A stretch of 56,656 nt of DNA from the NCBI GenBank assembly GCA_020558355.1, contig JAJCKG010000016.1:1-56656 (forward strand), in the 5' to 3' direction. The position numbers and the translations under genes are program-made. Under the pieces are notes generated by a model. That model did not search any database and had not been told where the DNA came from. It worked only from the letters and a program-made list of their open reading frames with translations. Numbering within the stretch: position 1 is the first letter of the stretch; every line of letters starts with the position of its first letter. This document shows, piece after piece, positions 24,894 to 33,738 of this stretch. Origin of the DNA: a bacterium 210820-DFI.6.37 (lineage in GTDB: Bacteria; Bacillota; Clostridia; Peptostreptococcales; Anaerovoracaceae).

Positions 24894-24909
24894 TGGCATG
24901 GGTTTTGTA
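24894..24909 (+). promoter_or_regulatory. Sigma-54-like promoter of patA (alternatively sigma-A)
   Basis: TGGCATGGGTTTTGTA matches TGGCAC-N5-TTGCA with the right spacing and two mismatches (C to T in each element). A TATAAT at 24914-24919 lies just downstream and could instead be a sigma-A -10 box, but I see no good -35 hexamer at 16-18 nt. Both readings remain open. Confidence 0.5.
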
Positions 24910-24990
24910 TATATATAATGGCGTAAGAAGTTATACTAGTGCTATTATTAATGTCAGAATAGCCAAAGAAAGAAAAGGGAGGTCAATAAA

Positions 24991-26379
24991 ATGACTGTAA
25001 GAAATGAAAAATTAGCTTTAGAAGAAGCGAAAAGAGTCGTTGGTTACATCGAAGCTGAAACTTTATCCGACGCGGATAAAAAAGCGATCCATGACGATTC
25101 TATCGCGAACTTTAATGAGAATGTAAACCCTGGTTGGTTAGAATACAGAAAGTCTGTATCTACTGACTCCGCGTTCGTTGAATGGGAAGATGATAACGAA
25201 GTATTCAGAGATCTGAACGGAACAGAATTTATCGACTGCCTGGGCGGATTCGGTATCTTCGCTTGCGGACACGGTAACCCTGAAATCAGAAAGACTGTAC
25301 AGGCTCAGCTGAACAGATATTCCCTGCACTCTCAGGAACTGGTAGACCCACTGAGAGGATATCTTGCTAAGATCCTGGCAATGATCACTCCTGGGGATCT
25401 GCAGTACTCCTTCTTCTGCAACGGTGGTGCTGAAGCGGTAGAAATGGCTCTGAAGCTGGCTAGACTGGCTACAGGCGGAAGATGGTACATCTCTACAGTT
25501 GGCGCGTTCCACGGAAAATCCATGGGTGCTATCTCCATGGGAGGTAAAGGCGCTTACAGAGAAGACTACGCTCCAATGATCCAGCAGGTACAGCACGTTG
25601 AATATGGTAACGCTGACGCTACAGAAGCAGCAGTTAAGAACCTGCAGACTGTAGGTGAAAAGGTTGCGGCGATCATCGTTGAACCAGTTCAGGGTGAAGC
25701 TGGCGTTATCATTCCTCCAGAAGGATACCTGAAGAGATTAAGAGAAATCGCTGACAAGTATGGCGTAGCTCTGATCTTCGACGAAATCCAGACTGGTCTG
25801 GGACGTACTGGTACAATGTGGAGATGCGACCACGAAGGCGTTTGCCCTGACATCATGACATTTGGTAAGGCTTCCTCCGGTGGTCTGGTTCCTATCACTG
25901 GTATCATCGCGAGACCTTGGACTTATGAAAAATCCGGCGTTGGCACTGGAACAGAAGGAAAGATGTTTGACAATCCATGGATCCTGGGATCCCCGACATT
26001 CGGCGGAAACCCTCTGGCTTGCTCCGCTTTCATTTCCACAATCAGATACATGCTGGAAAACGATATCCCTGGACAGTCCAAAGCTAAGGGCGACTACTAT
26101 CTGGAAGGCCTGAAGAAATTACAGGATAAGTATCCTACCGTTCTGACTGACTTCAGAGGAGCTGGTATGCTGATCTGTATGGAATTCCCAGAAGCAGAAG
26201 TTGGTTACGAAGTAACTAAGAACCTGTTCGCTAGAAAGATCATGACTGCTGGTACATTAGTAAATGCTAAGACAGTAAGAATCGAACCGCCTATCACTCA
26301 GACTTATGAAACAATCGATAAGGTACTGGCTGCTCTGGACGAATCTCTGGCTGTAGTAAAAGATGAGTTCAAACTGTAA
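24991..26379 (+). CDS. patA: Putrescine aminotransferase, class III
   Basis: This PLP enzyme transfers the amino group of putrescine (and often cadaverine) to 2-oxoglutarate, giving 4-aminobutyraldehyde/pyrroline. The 462 residues align along their whole length with my memory of E. coli PatA (YgjG): VNPGWLEYRKSV, EFIDCLGGFGIFACGHGNP, SFFCNGGAEAVEMALKLA, the cofactor Asp in IFDEIQTGLGRTG, and the Schiff-base Lys in MTFGKASSGG. Codon choice (many AGA, GGT and GCT) differs from its GC-rich neighbours and suggests very high expression. GGGAGG precedes the ATG. It has its own terminator; the aldehyde dehydrogenase for its product follows. Confidence 0.93.
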   Translation: MTVRNEKLALEEAKRVVGYIEAETLSDADKKAIHDDSIANFNENVNPGWLEYRKSVSTDSAFVEWEDDNEVFRDLNGTEFIDCLGGFGIFACGHGNPEIRKTVQAQLNRYSLHSQELVDPLRGYLAKILAMITPGDLQYSFFCNGGAEAVEMALKLARLATGGRWYISTVGAFHGKSMGAISMGGKGAYREDYAPMIQQVQHVEYGNADATEAAVKNLQTVGEKVAAIIVEPVQGEAGVIIPPEGYLKRLREIADKYGVALIFDEIQTGLGRTGTMWRCDHEGVCPDIMTFGKASSGGLVPITGIIARPWTYEKSGVGTGTEGKMFDNPWILGSPTFGGNPLACSAFISTIRYMLENDIPGQSKAKGDYYLEGLKKLQDKYPTVLTDFRGAGMLICMEFPEAEVGYEVTKNLFARKIMTAGTLVNAKTVRIEPPITQTYETIDKVLAALDESLAVVKDEFKL

Positions 26380-26420
26380 GCTACATAACAAAACACAGTA
26401 ATTTCATCATATTACCTTTT

Positions 26421-26453
26421 GGGACCCGCAACTTGCGTTGTGGGTCCCTTTTT
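26421..26453 (+). terminator. Terminator after patA
   Basis: Twelve-bp arms GGGACCCGCAAC / GTTGTGGGTCCC with a TTGC loop and one G-U pair are followed by TTTTT. Confidence 0.9.
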
Positions 26454-26508
26454 AATACATGGAAATCTGCTGACCGGGGAAAGCTAAATAAAAACAGGAG
26501 GTCAGAAG

Positions 26509-27912
26509 ATGGATTACAAGCTGTATATCAATGGAAAATGGCAGGACAGCGGCGGAGGGCAGCGGCTCAAGGTGGAGAACCCCGCAACCAGAACGTTTAT
26601 AGGCAGCGCGCGGAGGGGAACCAGGGAGGATGTGGATCTGGCTGTCGCCGCCGCAAAAGCGGCCTTTCCTGCGTGGTCCTCCTGCCCGGTAGAGGAAAGA
26701 GCGGCTGTTTTAAGAAAAATCGGAAGGCTGATGGAGAACAGACGGGCGGAATTTGCGACGACTATCTCTCAGGAGCTTGGCATGCCGCAAAAGCATGTAC
26801 AACATTGGCAGATCGATTCTCCGGTAAGAGAAGCCGCTTATTTTGCGGATCTGGCGGAGGCTTTTTCTTATGAGATCCCGCAGAAAGGCGGCTTTGTGCG
26901 AAGGGAGCCCATGGGTGTCGTCGCAGCGCTTACACCCTGGAATTACCCTTTAGAGCAGATCACGCTGAAGGTGTTTCCGGCTCTGGCGGCAGGAAACTGC
27001 GTTGTCCTGAAGCCGAGCCAGCAAGCGCCGCTGTGTGCCTGTATGCTGACGGAAATCTTAGATGAGGCGGGGCTTCCGGCGGGAGTCTTTAACCTTGTTA
27101 CCGGAGCGGGCGGAGAAGTAGGGAACCTTTTGGCTCTGCATCCGGATGTGGATATGGTCACCTTTACAGGGTCCACCGAAGCGGGCAAGGAGGTTGGACG
27201 AATGGCGCTTTCTACCGTAAAAAAGCTGGCACTGGAGCTGGGAGGAAAATCCCCTTTGATCCTGCTGGAGGGCGGAGACCTGAAGGCTGCCGCGCGGGAC
27301 GCGGCCGCTTCCGCTTTTATGAATTCCGGACAGACCTGCTGCGCGTTTACGCGGGTGCTGGTGCCGAAGGACAGGAAGAGAGAAATGGAAGAGGCGCTGA
27401 TCGCCGAGGCAAAAAAATACCGGGTGGGTGATCCGGCGGATGAAGCTTCTGATCTGGGCCCTGTCATTTCTGAAAGAGCCTTCCTCAGAATAAAAGGCTA
27501 TATTGAAAAGGGACTGGAGGAAGGCGCGAAGCTGATTGCGGGAGCCGTCCCGGACTGTTATGAAAAGGGGTACTATATAGAGCCGGTTGTTTTTTCCGAT
27601 GTAACAGGCGATATGACCCTCGCCAGGGAGGAAATCTTCGGGCCGGTTCTGTCCATCCTTACCTACGAGACGGAAGAGGAGGCGGTTGCCGCCGCCAACG
27701 ATACGCCTTACGGGCTGGACAGCGCGGTTTACGGTCCGGAAAGCCGCGCTCTGGAGGTGGCGAAAAAAATCAAAGCCGGCGGAGTCCATATCAACGGAGC
27801 GCCGTTCCACTTTTCCTTCCCCTTTGGCGGTTATAAAGAATCCGGACTGGGGCGGGAAGGCGGAACCTTCGGCTTTGAAGAATATTTACAGATCAAGGCG
27901 GTACTGGTATAG
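26509..27912 (+). CDS. NAD-dependent aldehyde dehydrogenase, probably for 4-aminobutyraldehyde
   Basis: This ALDH superfamily enzyme of 467 residues probably oxidises the aminoaldehyde made by PatA to 4-aminobutyrate. Visible motifs are TPWNYPLEQ and VLKPSQQAP for NAD binding, FTGSTEAGKEVG, the general-base Glu in LELGGKSP (about 243), the catalytic Cys in NSGQTCCAFTRV (about 277), and EEIFGPVLSI. The substrate is inferred from the neighbour; motif content alone is compatible with several aldehydes. AGGAGG lies 7 nt before the ATG. A promoter of its own is not obvious, so read-through from patA is possible. Confidence 0.85.
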   Translation: MDYKLYINGKWQDSGGGQRLKVENPATRTFIGSARRGTREDVDLAVAAAKAAFPAWSSCPVEERAAVLRKIGRLMENRRAEFATTISQELGMPQKHVQHWQIDSPVREAAYFADLAEAFSYEIPQKGGFVRREPMGVVAALTPWNYPLEQITLKVFPALAAGNCVVLKPSQQAPLCACMLTEILDEAGLPAGVFNLVTGAGGEVGNLLALHPDVDMVTFTGSTEAGKEVGRMALSTVKKLALELGGKSPLILLEGGDLKAAARDAAASAFMNSGQTCCAFTRVLVPKDRKREMEEALIAEAKKYRVGDPADEASDLGPVISERAFLRIKGYIEKGLEEGAKLIAGAVPDCYEKGYYIEPVVFSDVTGDMTLAREEIFGPVLSILTYETEEEAVAAANDTPYGLDSAVYGPESRALEVAKKIKAGGVHINGAPFHFSFPFGGYKESGLGREGGTFGFEEYLQIKAVLV

Positions 27913-27930
27913 GTCCCGCCTGAAAGACGC

Positions 27931-28815
27931 CTATTGCTGGGAGGGTGCCGGAACGATCCGGCACTCTTTGACTTTTTCAAAGGTTTTTTCGATATCCGAC
28001 TGGACCTGGCGGCAGATCGCGTAGGATTCCGCGAGAGAGGTTTCACCAGGCAGGAAAAGCTCCAGATCTACATAGATCTTATCGCCGAACAATCTGGTTC
28101 GGAACTGGCCGATCCGAAGATTTTCACGGGAGGACAGAATGGTTTTTTGGATAGCGTCAGCCGTTTGCGGATCACAGGCATGGTCCACCATTTTGTTGAT
28201 CGCGCCGCGGAAAATGGACAGAGCCGCCTTAATAACAAAGATACAGATGATTACACTCACCAGCGGATCTAAAATAGGAAATCCGGCCCGGGCGCCTACG
28301 ATACCAACAAGGCTTCCGATGGAAGAAAGAGAATCCGCCCGGTTGTGCCAGGCAATCGCCATGAGAGAATCGGAGCTGATTTTCTTTGCGGTTCCCCGCA
28401 TGTACCAGTAAAGCCCTTCTTTCACCGCAATGGAAATCAGAGCGGCAAACAGGGCCAGTCTGCTGGGAGTTCCAACCGACGCGTACTGACCGGACAAAAT
28501 TTTTTCCAGCCCCGCGCAGCCGATCCCCGCACCGACAATTCCCAAAACTATGGATAAAAGGATAGCCGCGACGCATTCCATTCGTTCATGTCCGTAAGGG
28601 TGACGGGCGTCCGGCGCTTTGGAAGCCAGCTTTATTCCGATAATTACGATGATGGTATCCACCGCGTCCGCGGCGGAATGTACCGCGTCGGAGATCAGCG
28701 CTCCGGAGTGTCCCAAAATCCCTGCGAACAGTTTTAATACGCATAAAAAAAGATTCCCGCCGATACTGACGAAGGAAACCCGTATTGTTTTTTTCTCGCG
28801 TGTCAGTGTTTTCAT
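27931..28815 (-). CDS. Cation diffusion facilitator (CDF) divalent-metal exporter
   Basis: This membrane antiporter of 294 residues probably exports Zn, Fe or Mn. Six hydrophobic helices precede a cytoplasmic C-terminal domain (about 210-294). Metal-site motifs are HSAADAVDT in helix 2 and HNRADSLSS in helix 5, each HxxxD, a pattern associated with Zn-preferring members. HPYGHERMECVAA is the family loop. It is monocistronic with its own promoter and converges on the aldehyde dehydrogenase gene with an 18-bp gap. Confidence 0.9.
   Translation of the reverse strand: MKTLTREKKTIRVSFVSIGGNLFLCVLKLFAGILGHSGALISDAVHSAADAVDTIIVIIGIKLASKAPDARHPYGHERMECVAAILLSIVLGIVGAGIGCAGLEKILSGQYASVGTPSRLALFAALISIAVKEGLYWYMRGTAKKISSDSLMAIAWHNRADSLSSIGSLVGIVGARAGFPILDPLVSVIICIFVIKAALSIFRGAINKMVDHACDPQTADAIQKTILSSRENLRIGQFRTRLFGDKIYVDLELFLPGETSLAESYAICRQVQSDIEKTFEKVKECRIVPAPSQQ
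27942..27967 (+). terminator. Candidate terminator of the aldehyde dehydrogenase gene
   Basis: Arms AGGGTGCCGG / CCGGCACTCT with a 6-nt loop lie inside the end of the convergent CDF gene, followed by a T-rich stretch. Confidence 0.45.
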
Positions 28816-28843
28816 AATCCCTTGTGTCCTTTCTATCTATATA

Positions 28844-28872
28844 GTTATATTACAACTGGGGCTGTTTGTCAA
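28844..28872 (-). promoter_or_regulatory. Sigma-A promoter of the CDF gene
   Basis: TTGACA (28872-28867), 17 nt, then TATAAC (28849-28844), reading leftward. Confidence 0.75.
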
Positions 28873-28997
28873 AGGGCCATAGGAGAAAAAGCCTGTAATT
28901 ATCAGAAGAAATGTGATAAAATGAACGGGCGGATCCGAAGAACATGATCCGGACCGGCGCCATCGGAACGGGGCGCGGGTGGAAAGGAAGAACGCCA

Positions 28998-30062
28998 ATG
29001 ATCACACCGGTAAGATTTGAAAAGGAAAAGCTGCTGATCCTGGATCAGACATTGCTGCCGGGAGAAGAGAAATATATTGAGATTCGAACAAAGGAAGATA
29101 TCTGGAGGGCCATTAAGACGCTGCAGGTGCGGGGCGCTCCGGCAATCGGCGTGGCCGCGGCTTTCGGCCTGTATATAGCGGCGCGGGATCTGGAAACGGA
29201 TGGGTATGAGGATTTCGCCAGAGAATTTCATCAGATCAAGGAATATATCGGGACCGCGAGGCCGACAGCGGTAAATCTGTTCTGGGCGCTTGACCGGATG
29301 GAACGGAAGCTGCTCAGCATGGGAGATGGCCTGTGCTTCGCGCCTTCCTGGCGGCAGGAGCAGGAATACATAAAGGAAGAGCTTTTGAAAGAAGCCAGGG
29401 CCATTCGCGAAGAGGATGAAGCGGCCTGCCTCGCCATGGGGGAATTGGGCCTGTCCCTTTTGAAAAAGGGTATGGGGATTCTGACCCACTGCAACGCGGG
29501 GACGCTGGCTACAGCAAAATACGGGACCTGTCTCGCCCCGATTTACCTGGGGCAGGAGCGGGGCTATGATTTCAGAGTCTTTGCGGATGAAACAAGACCG
29601 CTGCTGCAGGGCGCGAGGCTCACTTCCTGGGAGCTGTCCAGAGAGGGTGTGGATGTTACGCTGATCTGCGATAATATGGCAGCCACCGTAATGAAGCGGG
29701 GAAGCGTGGACGCGGTTCTGGTAGGCTGCGACCGGATGGCGGCAAACGGAGACGGAGCCAATAAGATCGGAACCCTGGGAGTAGCTGTTTTAGCAAAGGA
29801 ATACGGGATCCCCTTTTACATGTTCGCGCCCACCTCTACCATCGATTTGAACACTCCATCCGGGGATGAAATCGTTATCGAGGAACGGGACGGACAGGAG
29901 ATCCGCCAGCTATGGTATGAAAAGCCTATGGCGCCCAGCGGGATCAAAACCTACAATCCGGCGTTTGATGTGACCGGAAACCAGTATATAACAGCGGTTG
30001 TAACGGAAAAGGGGATCGTTTATCCGCCTTATAAAGAAAACCTGAAGAAGCTGTTTGAATGA
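28998..30062 (+). CDS. mtnA: S-methyl-5-thioribose-1-phosphate isomerase
   Basis: This enzyme of methionine salvage converts 5-methylthioribose-1-phosphate to 5-methylthioribulose-1-phosphate. The 354 residues show TLQVRGAPAIGVAAAFG, ILTHCNAGTLATAKYGT and GCDRMAANGDGANKIGT, with the catalytic Cys and Asp regions of the MtnA/eIF2B family. I start at the ATG at 28998, which has GGAAAGGAAG upstream; an in-frame ATG at 28944 lacks a ribosome-binding site. No other salvage genes lie nearby. scpA follows after 36 bp, so they may share a transcript. Confidence 0.92.
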   Translation: MITPVRFEKEKLLILDQTLLPGEEKYIEIRTKEDIWRAIKTLQVRGAPAIGVAAAFGLYIAARDLETDGYEDFAREFHQIKEYIGTARPTAVNLFWALDRMERKLLSMGDGLCFAPSWRQEQEYIKEELLKEARAIREEDEAACLAMGELGLSLLKKGMGILTHCNAGTLATAKYGTCLAPIYLGQERGYDFRVFADETRPLLQGARLTSWELSREGVDVTLICDNMAATVMKRGSVDAVLVGCDRMAANGDGANKIGTLGVAVLAKEYGIPFYMFAPTSTIDLNTPSGDEIVIEERDGQEIRQLWYEKPMAPSGIKTYNPAFDVTGNQYITAVVTEKGIVYPPYKENLKKLFE

Positions 30063-30098
30063 CAGGGATAGGGCGCCCCGCGGAGAGGATAAAGGAAA

Positions 30099-30863
30099 AT
30101 GGGATATAAAGTAAAGCTCAATCTATTTGAAGGGCCTTTCGATTTGCTGGTCTATCTGATCGAAAATGCGCAAATGAGCATTTATGATATAAAAATTTCA
30201 GAGATTACAAACCAGTATCTTGCCTATATGGACGAGATGAAGCGGCTGGATGTACCCGTGGCCGCGGAGTTTATGGTGCTGGCGGCGGCGCTGATCGAGA
30301 TCAAATCGAAGATGCTGCTTCCAAGAACCGCTCCGGGTGAGGACGGCGTGGTGGAAGAGGATCCCCGGTCCGATCTGGTGGAAAAGCTGCTGGAATACAA
30401 GCGCTTTAAGCTGCTGGCGGAAATGCTGCAGCGGCAGGAAGAGCGGGGGCTTTGTATTGTGGAAAAGCCCCAGGAGGATCTGTCCGCCTATACTGGAGAG
30501 CCGGACGAATATCTCAGTCTGGATTTAAAGCAGTTTGTAACGGCCTTTGATCTCTTTCTGCGCAAAAAGAAAAAGGTGGAAGAGATACGGAGGCATCACA
30601 TCCGAAGTGAAAAGCAGCGGATTACAGCAGAGGCAAGGATGGCGGATATTCGGGACTTCTTTCGGGCGCGTCCGGGAAAGAACGCGGATTTCAGAGAACT
30701 GATCCACAAAAAAGACGACAGGTACGACATCGCTCTGACCTTTTCCTCCCTCCTTGAAATGATGAAGGAGCGGCGGCTCTGGGCCGAGCAGAAGTACCTT
30801 TACGGAGCCATTACAGTAAAAGCGACAGAGCGTCTGATGGAGGGAGAAGCGGATGACAAGTAA
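30099..30863 (+). CDS. scpA: Segregation and condensation protein A
   Basis: This is the kleisin subunit that links SMC heads with ScpB in chromosome condensation. The 254 residues contain the N-terminal SMC-neck motif VKLNLFEGPFDLLVYLIENAQMSIYDI, a charged middle region and a C-terminal winged-helix part with FSSLLEMMKERR. It overlaps scpB by 11 bp, the usual arrangement. Confidence 0.95.
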   Translation: MGYKVKLNLFEGPFDLLVYLIENAQMSIYDIKISEITNQYLAYMDEMKRLDVPVAAEFMVLAAALIEIKSKMLLPRTAPGEDGVVEEDPRSDLVEKLLEYKRFKLLAEMLQRQEERGLCIVEKPQEDLSAYTGEPDEYLSLDLKQFVTAFDLFLRKKKKVEEIRRHHIRSEKQRITAEARMADIRDFFRARPGKNADFRELIHKKDDRYDIALTFSSLLEMMKERRLWAEQKYLYGAITVKATERLMEGEADDK

Positions 30864-31446
30864 AAAAACCATAAAATCCGGGCTGGAATCCATGATGTTT
30901 GTATGGGGCCAGCCGCTGGATGTAAAACTGGCAGCGGAAATTTTCAATATAAACGGAAAAGAAGCATATGATTATTTTAAGGAGCTGCAGGAGGAATACC
31001 GGCAGGAAGGTAGAGGAATACAGATTCGGGAAATAAACCGAAGCTTTCAGTTTGTTACCCCGGAAGAAAATATCCAGTACATAGAGCGCCTGTGTACTCC
31101 GGTAAAGCACAAAAAGCTGTCTCAGTCGGCGCTGGAGGTTCTCGCGATTATCGCCTACAAGCAGCCGGTGACAAAGGGAGAGATCGAAGCTATCCGCGGC
31201 ATCAAATGTGATCGGGTCATTGAAGGTCTCCAGAAAAAAGAACTGGTTGCCGAGGTGGGGCGTTCCTCTGGAGTGGGCAGGCCTATTCTTTACGGAACGA
31301 CAGATGTTTTCCTGAAAAATTTCGGATTTACCAATTTAAAGGAGCTGCCTGACATTGAGGACATCGAAGGCGTAATGGGAACAGATGAACCGACGGACAG
31401 TGTAGACCTTCAGCAGATCTCCCTGCAGCTGCCGGAAAACAAGTAA
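30853..31446 (+). CDS. scpB: Segregation and condensation protein B
   Basis: This partner of ScpA in the SMC complex has 197 residues forming two winged-helix domains. The family signature ALEVLAIIAYKQPVTKGEIEAIRG (read in parts) is at about 95-120 and GRPILYGTTDVFLKNFG at about 140. GGAGAAG lies before the ATG, inside the end of scpA. Confidence 0.95.
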   Translation: MTSKKTIKSGLESMMFVWGQPLDVKLAAEIFNINGKEAYDYFKELQEEYRQEGRGIQIREINRSFQFVTPEENIQYIERLCTPVKHKKLSQSALEVLAIIAYKQPVTKGEIEAIRGIKCDRVIEGLQKKELVAEVGRSSGVGRPILYGTTDVFLKNFGFTNLKELPDIEDIEGVMGTDEPTDSVDLQQISLQLPENK

Positions 31447-31460
31447 GGAGATGAAGGAAC

Positions 31461-32786
31461 ATGGAGTACCGATTTACCAATAAGGATCTGAAAAAGCTGA
31501 TTATACCGCTGATCGTGGAGCAGTTTCTGCAGATTTCTGTGGGACTGATGGATTCGGTCATGGTGGCCAGCATAGGCGAAGCGGCGGTTTCGGGTGTATC
31601 TTTGGTAGATTCTGTATTTATTTTGTTTATTAATGTCTTTTCAGCGCTGGCAACCGGCGGTGCAGTTGTAGCGGGTCAGTACATAGGAAGGAAGGATCCG
31701 GAAACAGGATGCCGGGCCGCGTGGCAGATGATCCTCTTTGTTGGGGCGTTGTCTCTGGTCGTAATGGCGGCCTGCTATCTGTGCCGTAATTTTATTCTGT
31801 ATCAGGTCTTTGGCGACATTGAAGCGGATGTAATGCGCAACAGCCGCGTGTTTTTGCTGATTGTAAGCGCTTCTATTCCCTTTATTGCCTTGTATAACGC
31901 CGGGGCGGCAATTTTCAGGGTTATGGGAAATTCCAAGATCGCCATGCAGATGTCCCTTTTGATGAACGGGATCAATCTGGTGGGGATCGCCATTCTGATC
32001 TTCGGCTTTCACAGGGGTGTGGAAGGCGCGGCGATTCCGACTCTCGCGGCAAGAATTGTAGCGGCTGTTATCATACTGAAGCTTCTCTTCGATCAAAAAA
32101 GGCTGCTGCATATTCCAAGGCCCGTTTCCTTTTGCGTCGATAAAGCCCTGTTAAAGCGGATTCTTTATATCGGAATACCCAACGGACTGGAAAACAGCAT
32201 GTTTCAGCTGGGAAAGATTCTGGTGCTCAGCCTGGTTTCCGGCTTTGGAACAGCGGCCATCGCGGCCAATGCCATCGGTAATTATGTGGCTATGTTTGCT
32301 GTCCTGCCGGGGCTTGCGCTGGGATACACAACCATTACCGTCATCTCGCAGTGCGTAGGTGCGCGGGATTATGAGCAGGTGAAATACTATACGAAAAAGC
32401 TTCTCAAGCTGTGCTATCTTTCCATGCTGATTTTCAACGGCGTTGTGGTTCTGGCGCTGCCGCTGATCCTGCGGGTTTACGGCCTGTCTGATCTGGCCAG
32501 TCATTACGCTACCCAGATCCTGATCTACCACTCCATCTGCGCGGTGCTGATCTGGCCGCTTTCTTTTACTTTGCCTAACACACTGCGGGCGTCTAACGAT
32601 GTGGCGCTTACCATGCTGACCTCCATTGTTTCTATGTGGATCTTCCGGGTCGCGTTCAGCTATTTTCTGGGAATCTATCTGGATCTGGAGCTTTTCGGCG
32701 TATGGATCGCTATGACCATCGACTGGCTCTTCCGGGCGGTTTGCTTTGTGCTCCGGTACCGGAGGGAAAAATGGATTGGAAAGTAA
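31461..32786 (+). CDS. MATE-family efflux transporter
   Basis: This 441-residue protein is a Na+ or H+-coupled multidrug/metabolite exporter of the MATE family. It has twelve predicted helices in two homologous halves, beginning LIIPLIVEQFLQISVGLMDSVMVA. Substrate unknown. AAGGAG precedes the ATG 14 bp after scpB, so it is probably the last gene of the mtnA-scpAB transcript. Confidence 0.9.
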   Translation: MEYRFTNKDLKKLIIPLIVEQFLQISVGLMDSVMVASIGEAAVSGVSLVDSVFILFINVFSALATGGAVVAGQYIGRKDPETGCRAAWQMILFVGALSLVVMAACYLCRNFILYQVFGDIEADVMRNSRVFLLIVSASIPFIALYNAGAAIFRVMGNSKIAMQMSLLMNGINLVGIAILIFGFHRGVEGAAIPTLAARIVAAVIILKLLFDQKRLLHIPRPVSFCVDKALLKRILYIGIPNGLENSMFQLGKILVLSLVSGFGTAAIAANAIGNYVAMFAVLPGLALGYTTITVISQCVGARDYEQVKYYTKKLLKLCYLSMLIFNGVVVLALPLILRVYGLSDLASHYATQILIYHSICAVLIWPLSFTLPNTLRASNDVALTMLTSIVSMWIFRVAFSYFLGIYLDLELFGVWIAMTIDWLFRAVCFVLRYRREKWIGK

Positions 32787-32830
32787 GGCCCGGCGTCAGA
32801 AAAAGGGCGCTGCCGGAAAGTTAAATTCAT

Positions 32831-32874
32831 AAAATCTCCCGCGAAGCAGTAAGATGTTTTGTAGGAGATTTTTT
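32831..32874 (+). promoter_or_regulatory. Terminator-like hairpin that contains the dacF ribosome-binding site
   Basis: Nine-bp arms AAAATCTCC (32831-32839) / GGAGATTTT (32864-32872) with a 24-nt loop and a six-T run form a plausible terminator for the MATE gene. The only Shine-Dalgarno-like GGAG for the following gene is the first four bases of the 3' arm, 11 nt before its ATG. Transcription read-through would therefore produce an mRNA whose ribosome-binding site is paired. Confidence 0.6.
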
Positions 32875-32878
32875 AATT

Positions 32879-33736
32879 ATGAGTAAGAAAAAAATTGGAA
32901 TTCTGGTGGCTCTGCTGACGGTGGCGGTTACAGGAATGATTGCGGCAAAGAGCTATATGGTGAGCCAGACCGCTTCCGCACCGGGACCTGCCCCGGAGGT
33001 TTCCGCGGCGCAGGCCATTTTAGTGGATGGAAAAACGGGCAAGGTTCTTTATGAAAAAAACGCGGATGAAAAAGCTTATCCGGCCAGTACCACCAAAATC
33101 ATGACAGCCCTTCTGGTACTGGAAACCCTGGAGCTGTATGACAGCCCGGTGGATCAGAAGGTGACGGTTCCCAAGGAAGCGGAAGGGGTGGAGGGCTCTT
33201 CTCTTTATTTAAAGGCCGGTGAAAAAATAAAGCTGCAGGATCTGCTTTACGGCCTGATGCTTCAGTCCGGAAACGACGCGGCAGTGGCCCTGGCATCCAT
33301 CGATTCGGGCAGCACAGACGCTTTTGTGGATAAGATGAATCAAAAGGCCCAGTGGCTTCACTGTAAGAATACCCATTTTGTAAATCCAAACGGCCTGTTC
33401 GATGAAAATCATTATACAACAGCCCGGGATATGTCCGTCATCGCGAGAGAAGCCATGTCCCACAAAATGTTTCGGACTATTGTAGCGGCGCCATCCTGGG
33501 ACGCGGACCGGGAGGACAGCGAGTTCGAGCATTTCTATAATAAAAACAAGACGGTTCATGAATTTAAAGGTGGAACAGGAATCAAGATCGGCTACACCAA
33601 GGCCTCCGGCAGGACACTGGTTGCCTCTGCCCAGCGGGACGGAAAAGAAGTGATCTGCGTTGTCATGGGCGCACCAAACTGGTTTAACGATGCATATACA
33701 TTAATGGAGTATGGTTTTAAGAGATTGGAGGAATGA
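32879..33736 (+). CDS. D-alanyl-D-alanine carboxypeptidase, DacF type
   Basis: This low-molecular-mass penicillin-binding protein trims pentapeptides in peptidoglycan. The 285 residues include a signal peptide or anchor (about 1-34), SxxK motif ASTTKIM (about 64-70) and SxN motif SGNDAAVAL (about 129). The third motif, normally KTG, reads KIG (GTGIKIGYT, about 236). Loss of the Thr is unusual and may lower activity. The C-terminal domain of longer DacF proteins is absent. See the hairpin upstream for its odd ribosome-binding site. Confidence 0.85.
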   Translation: MSKKKIGILVALLTVAVTGMIAAKSYMVSQTASAPGPAPEVSAAQAILVDGKTGKVLYEKNADEKAYPASTTKIMTALLVLETLELYDSPVDQKVTVPKEAEGVEGSSLYLKAGEKIKLQDLLYGLMLQSGNDAAVALASIDSGSTDAFVDKMNQKAQWLHCKNTHFVNPNGLFDENHYTTARDMSVIAREAMSHKMFRTIVAAPSWDADREDSEFEHFYNKNKTVHEFKGGTGIKIGYTKASGRTLVASAQRDGKEVICVVMGAPNWFNDAYTLMEYGFKRLEE

Positions 33737-33738
33737 CC

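Larger units (their letters stand above)
24609..24990. other. Regulatory region upstream of putrescine aminotransferase
   Basis: The first 100 bp contain the start region of the DUF368 gene. A short inverted repeat TCTCAT / ATGAGA lies at 24719-24740. The rest is AT-rich and holds the sigma-54-like promoter, the TTGTCA dyad and a second small inverted repeat (AATTCT / AGAATT, 24877-24893). I see no gene. Confidence 0.5.
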
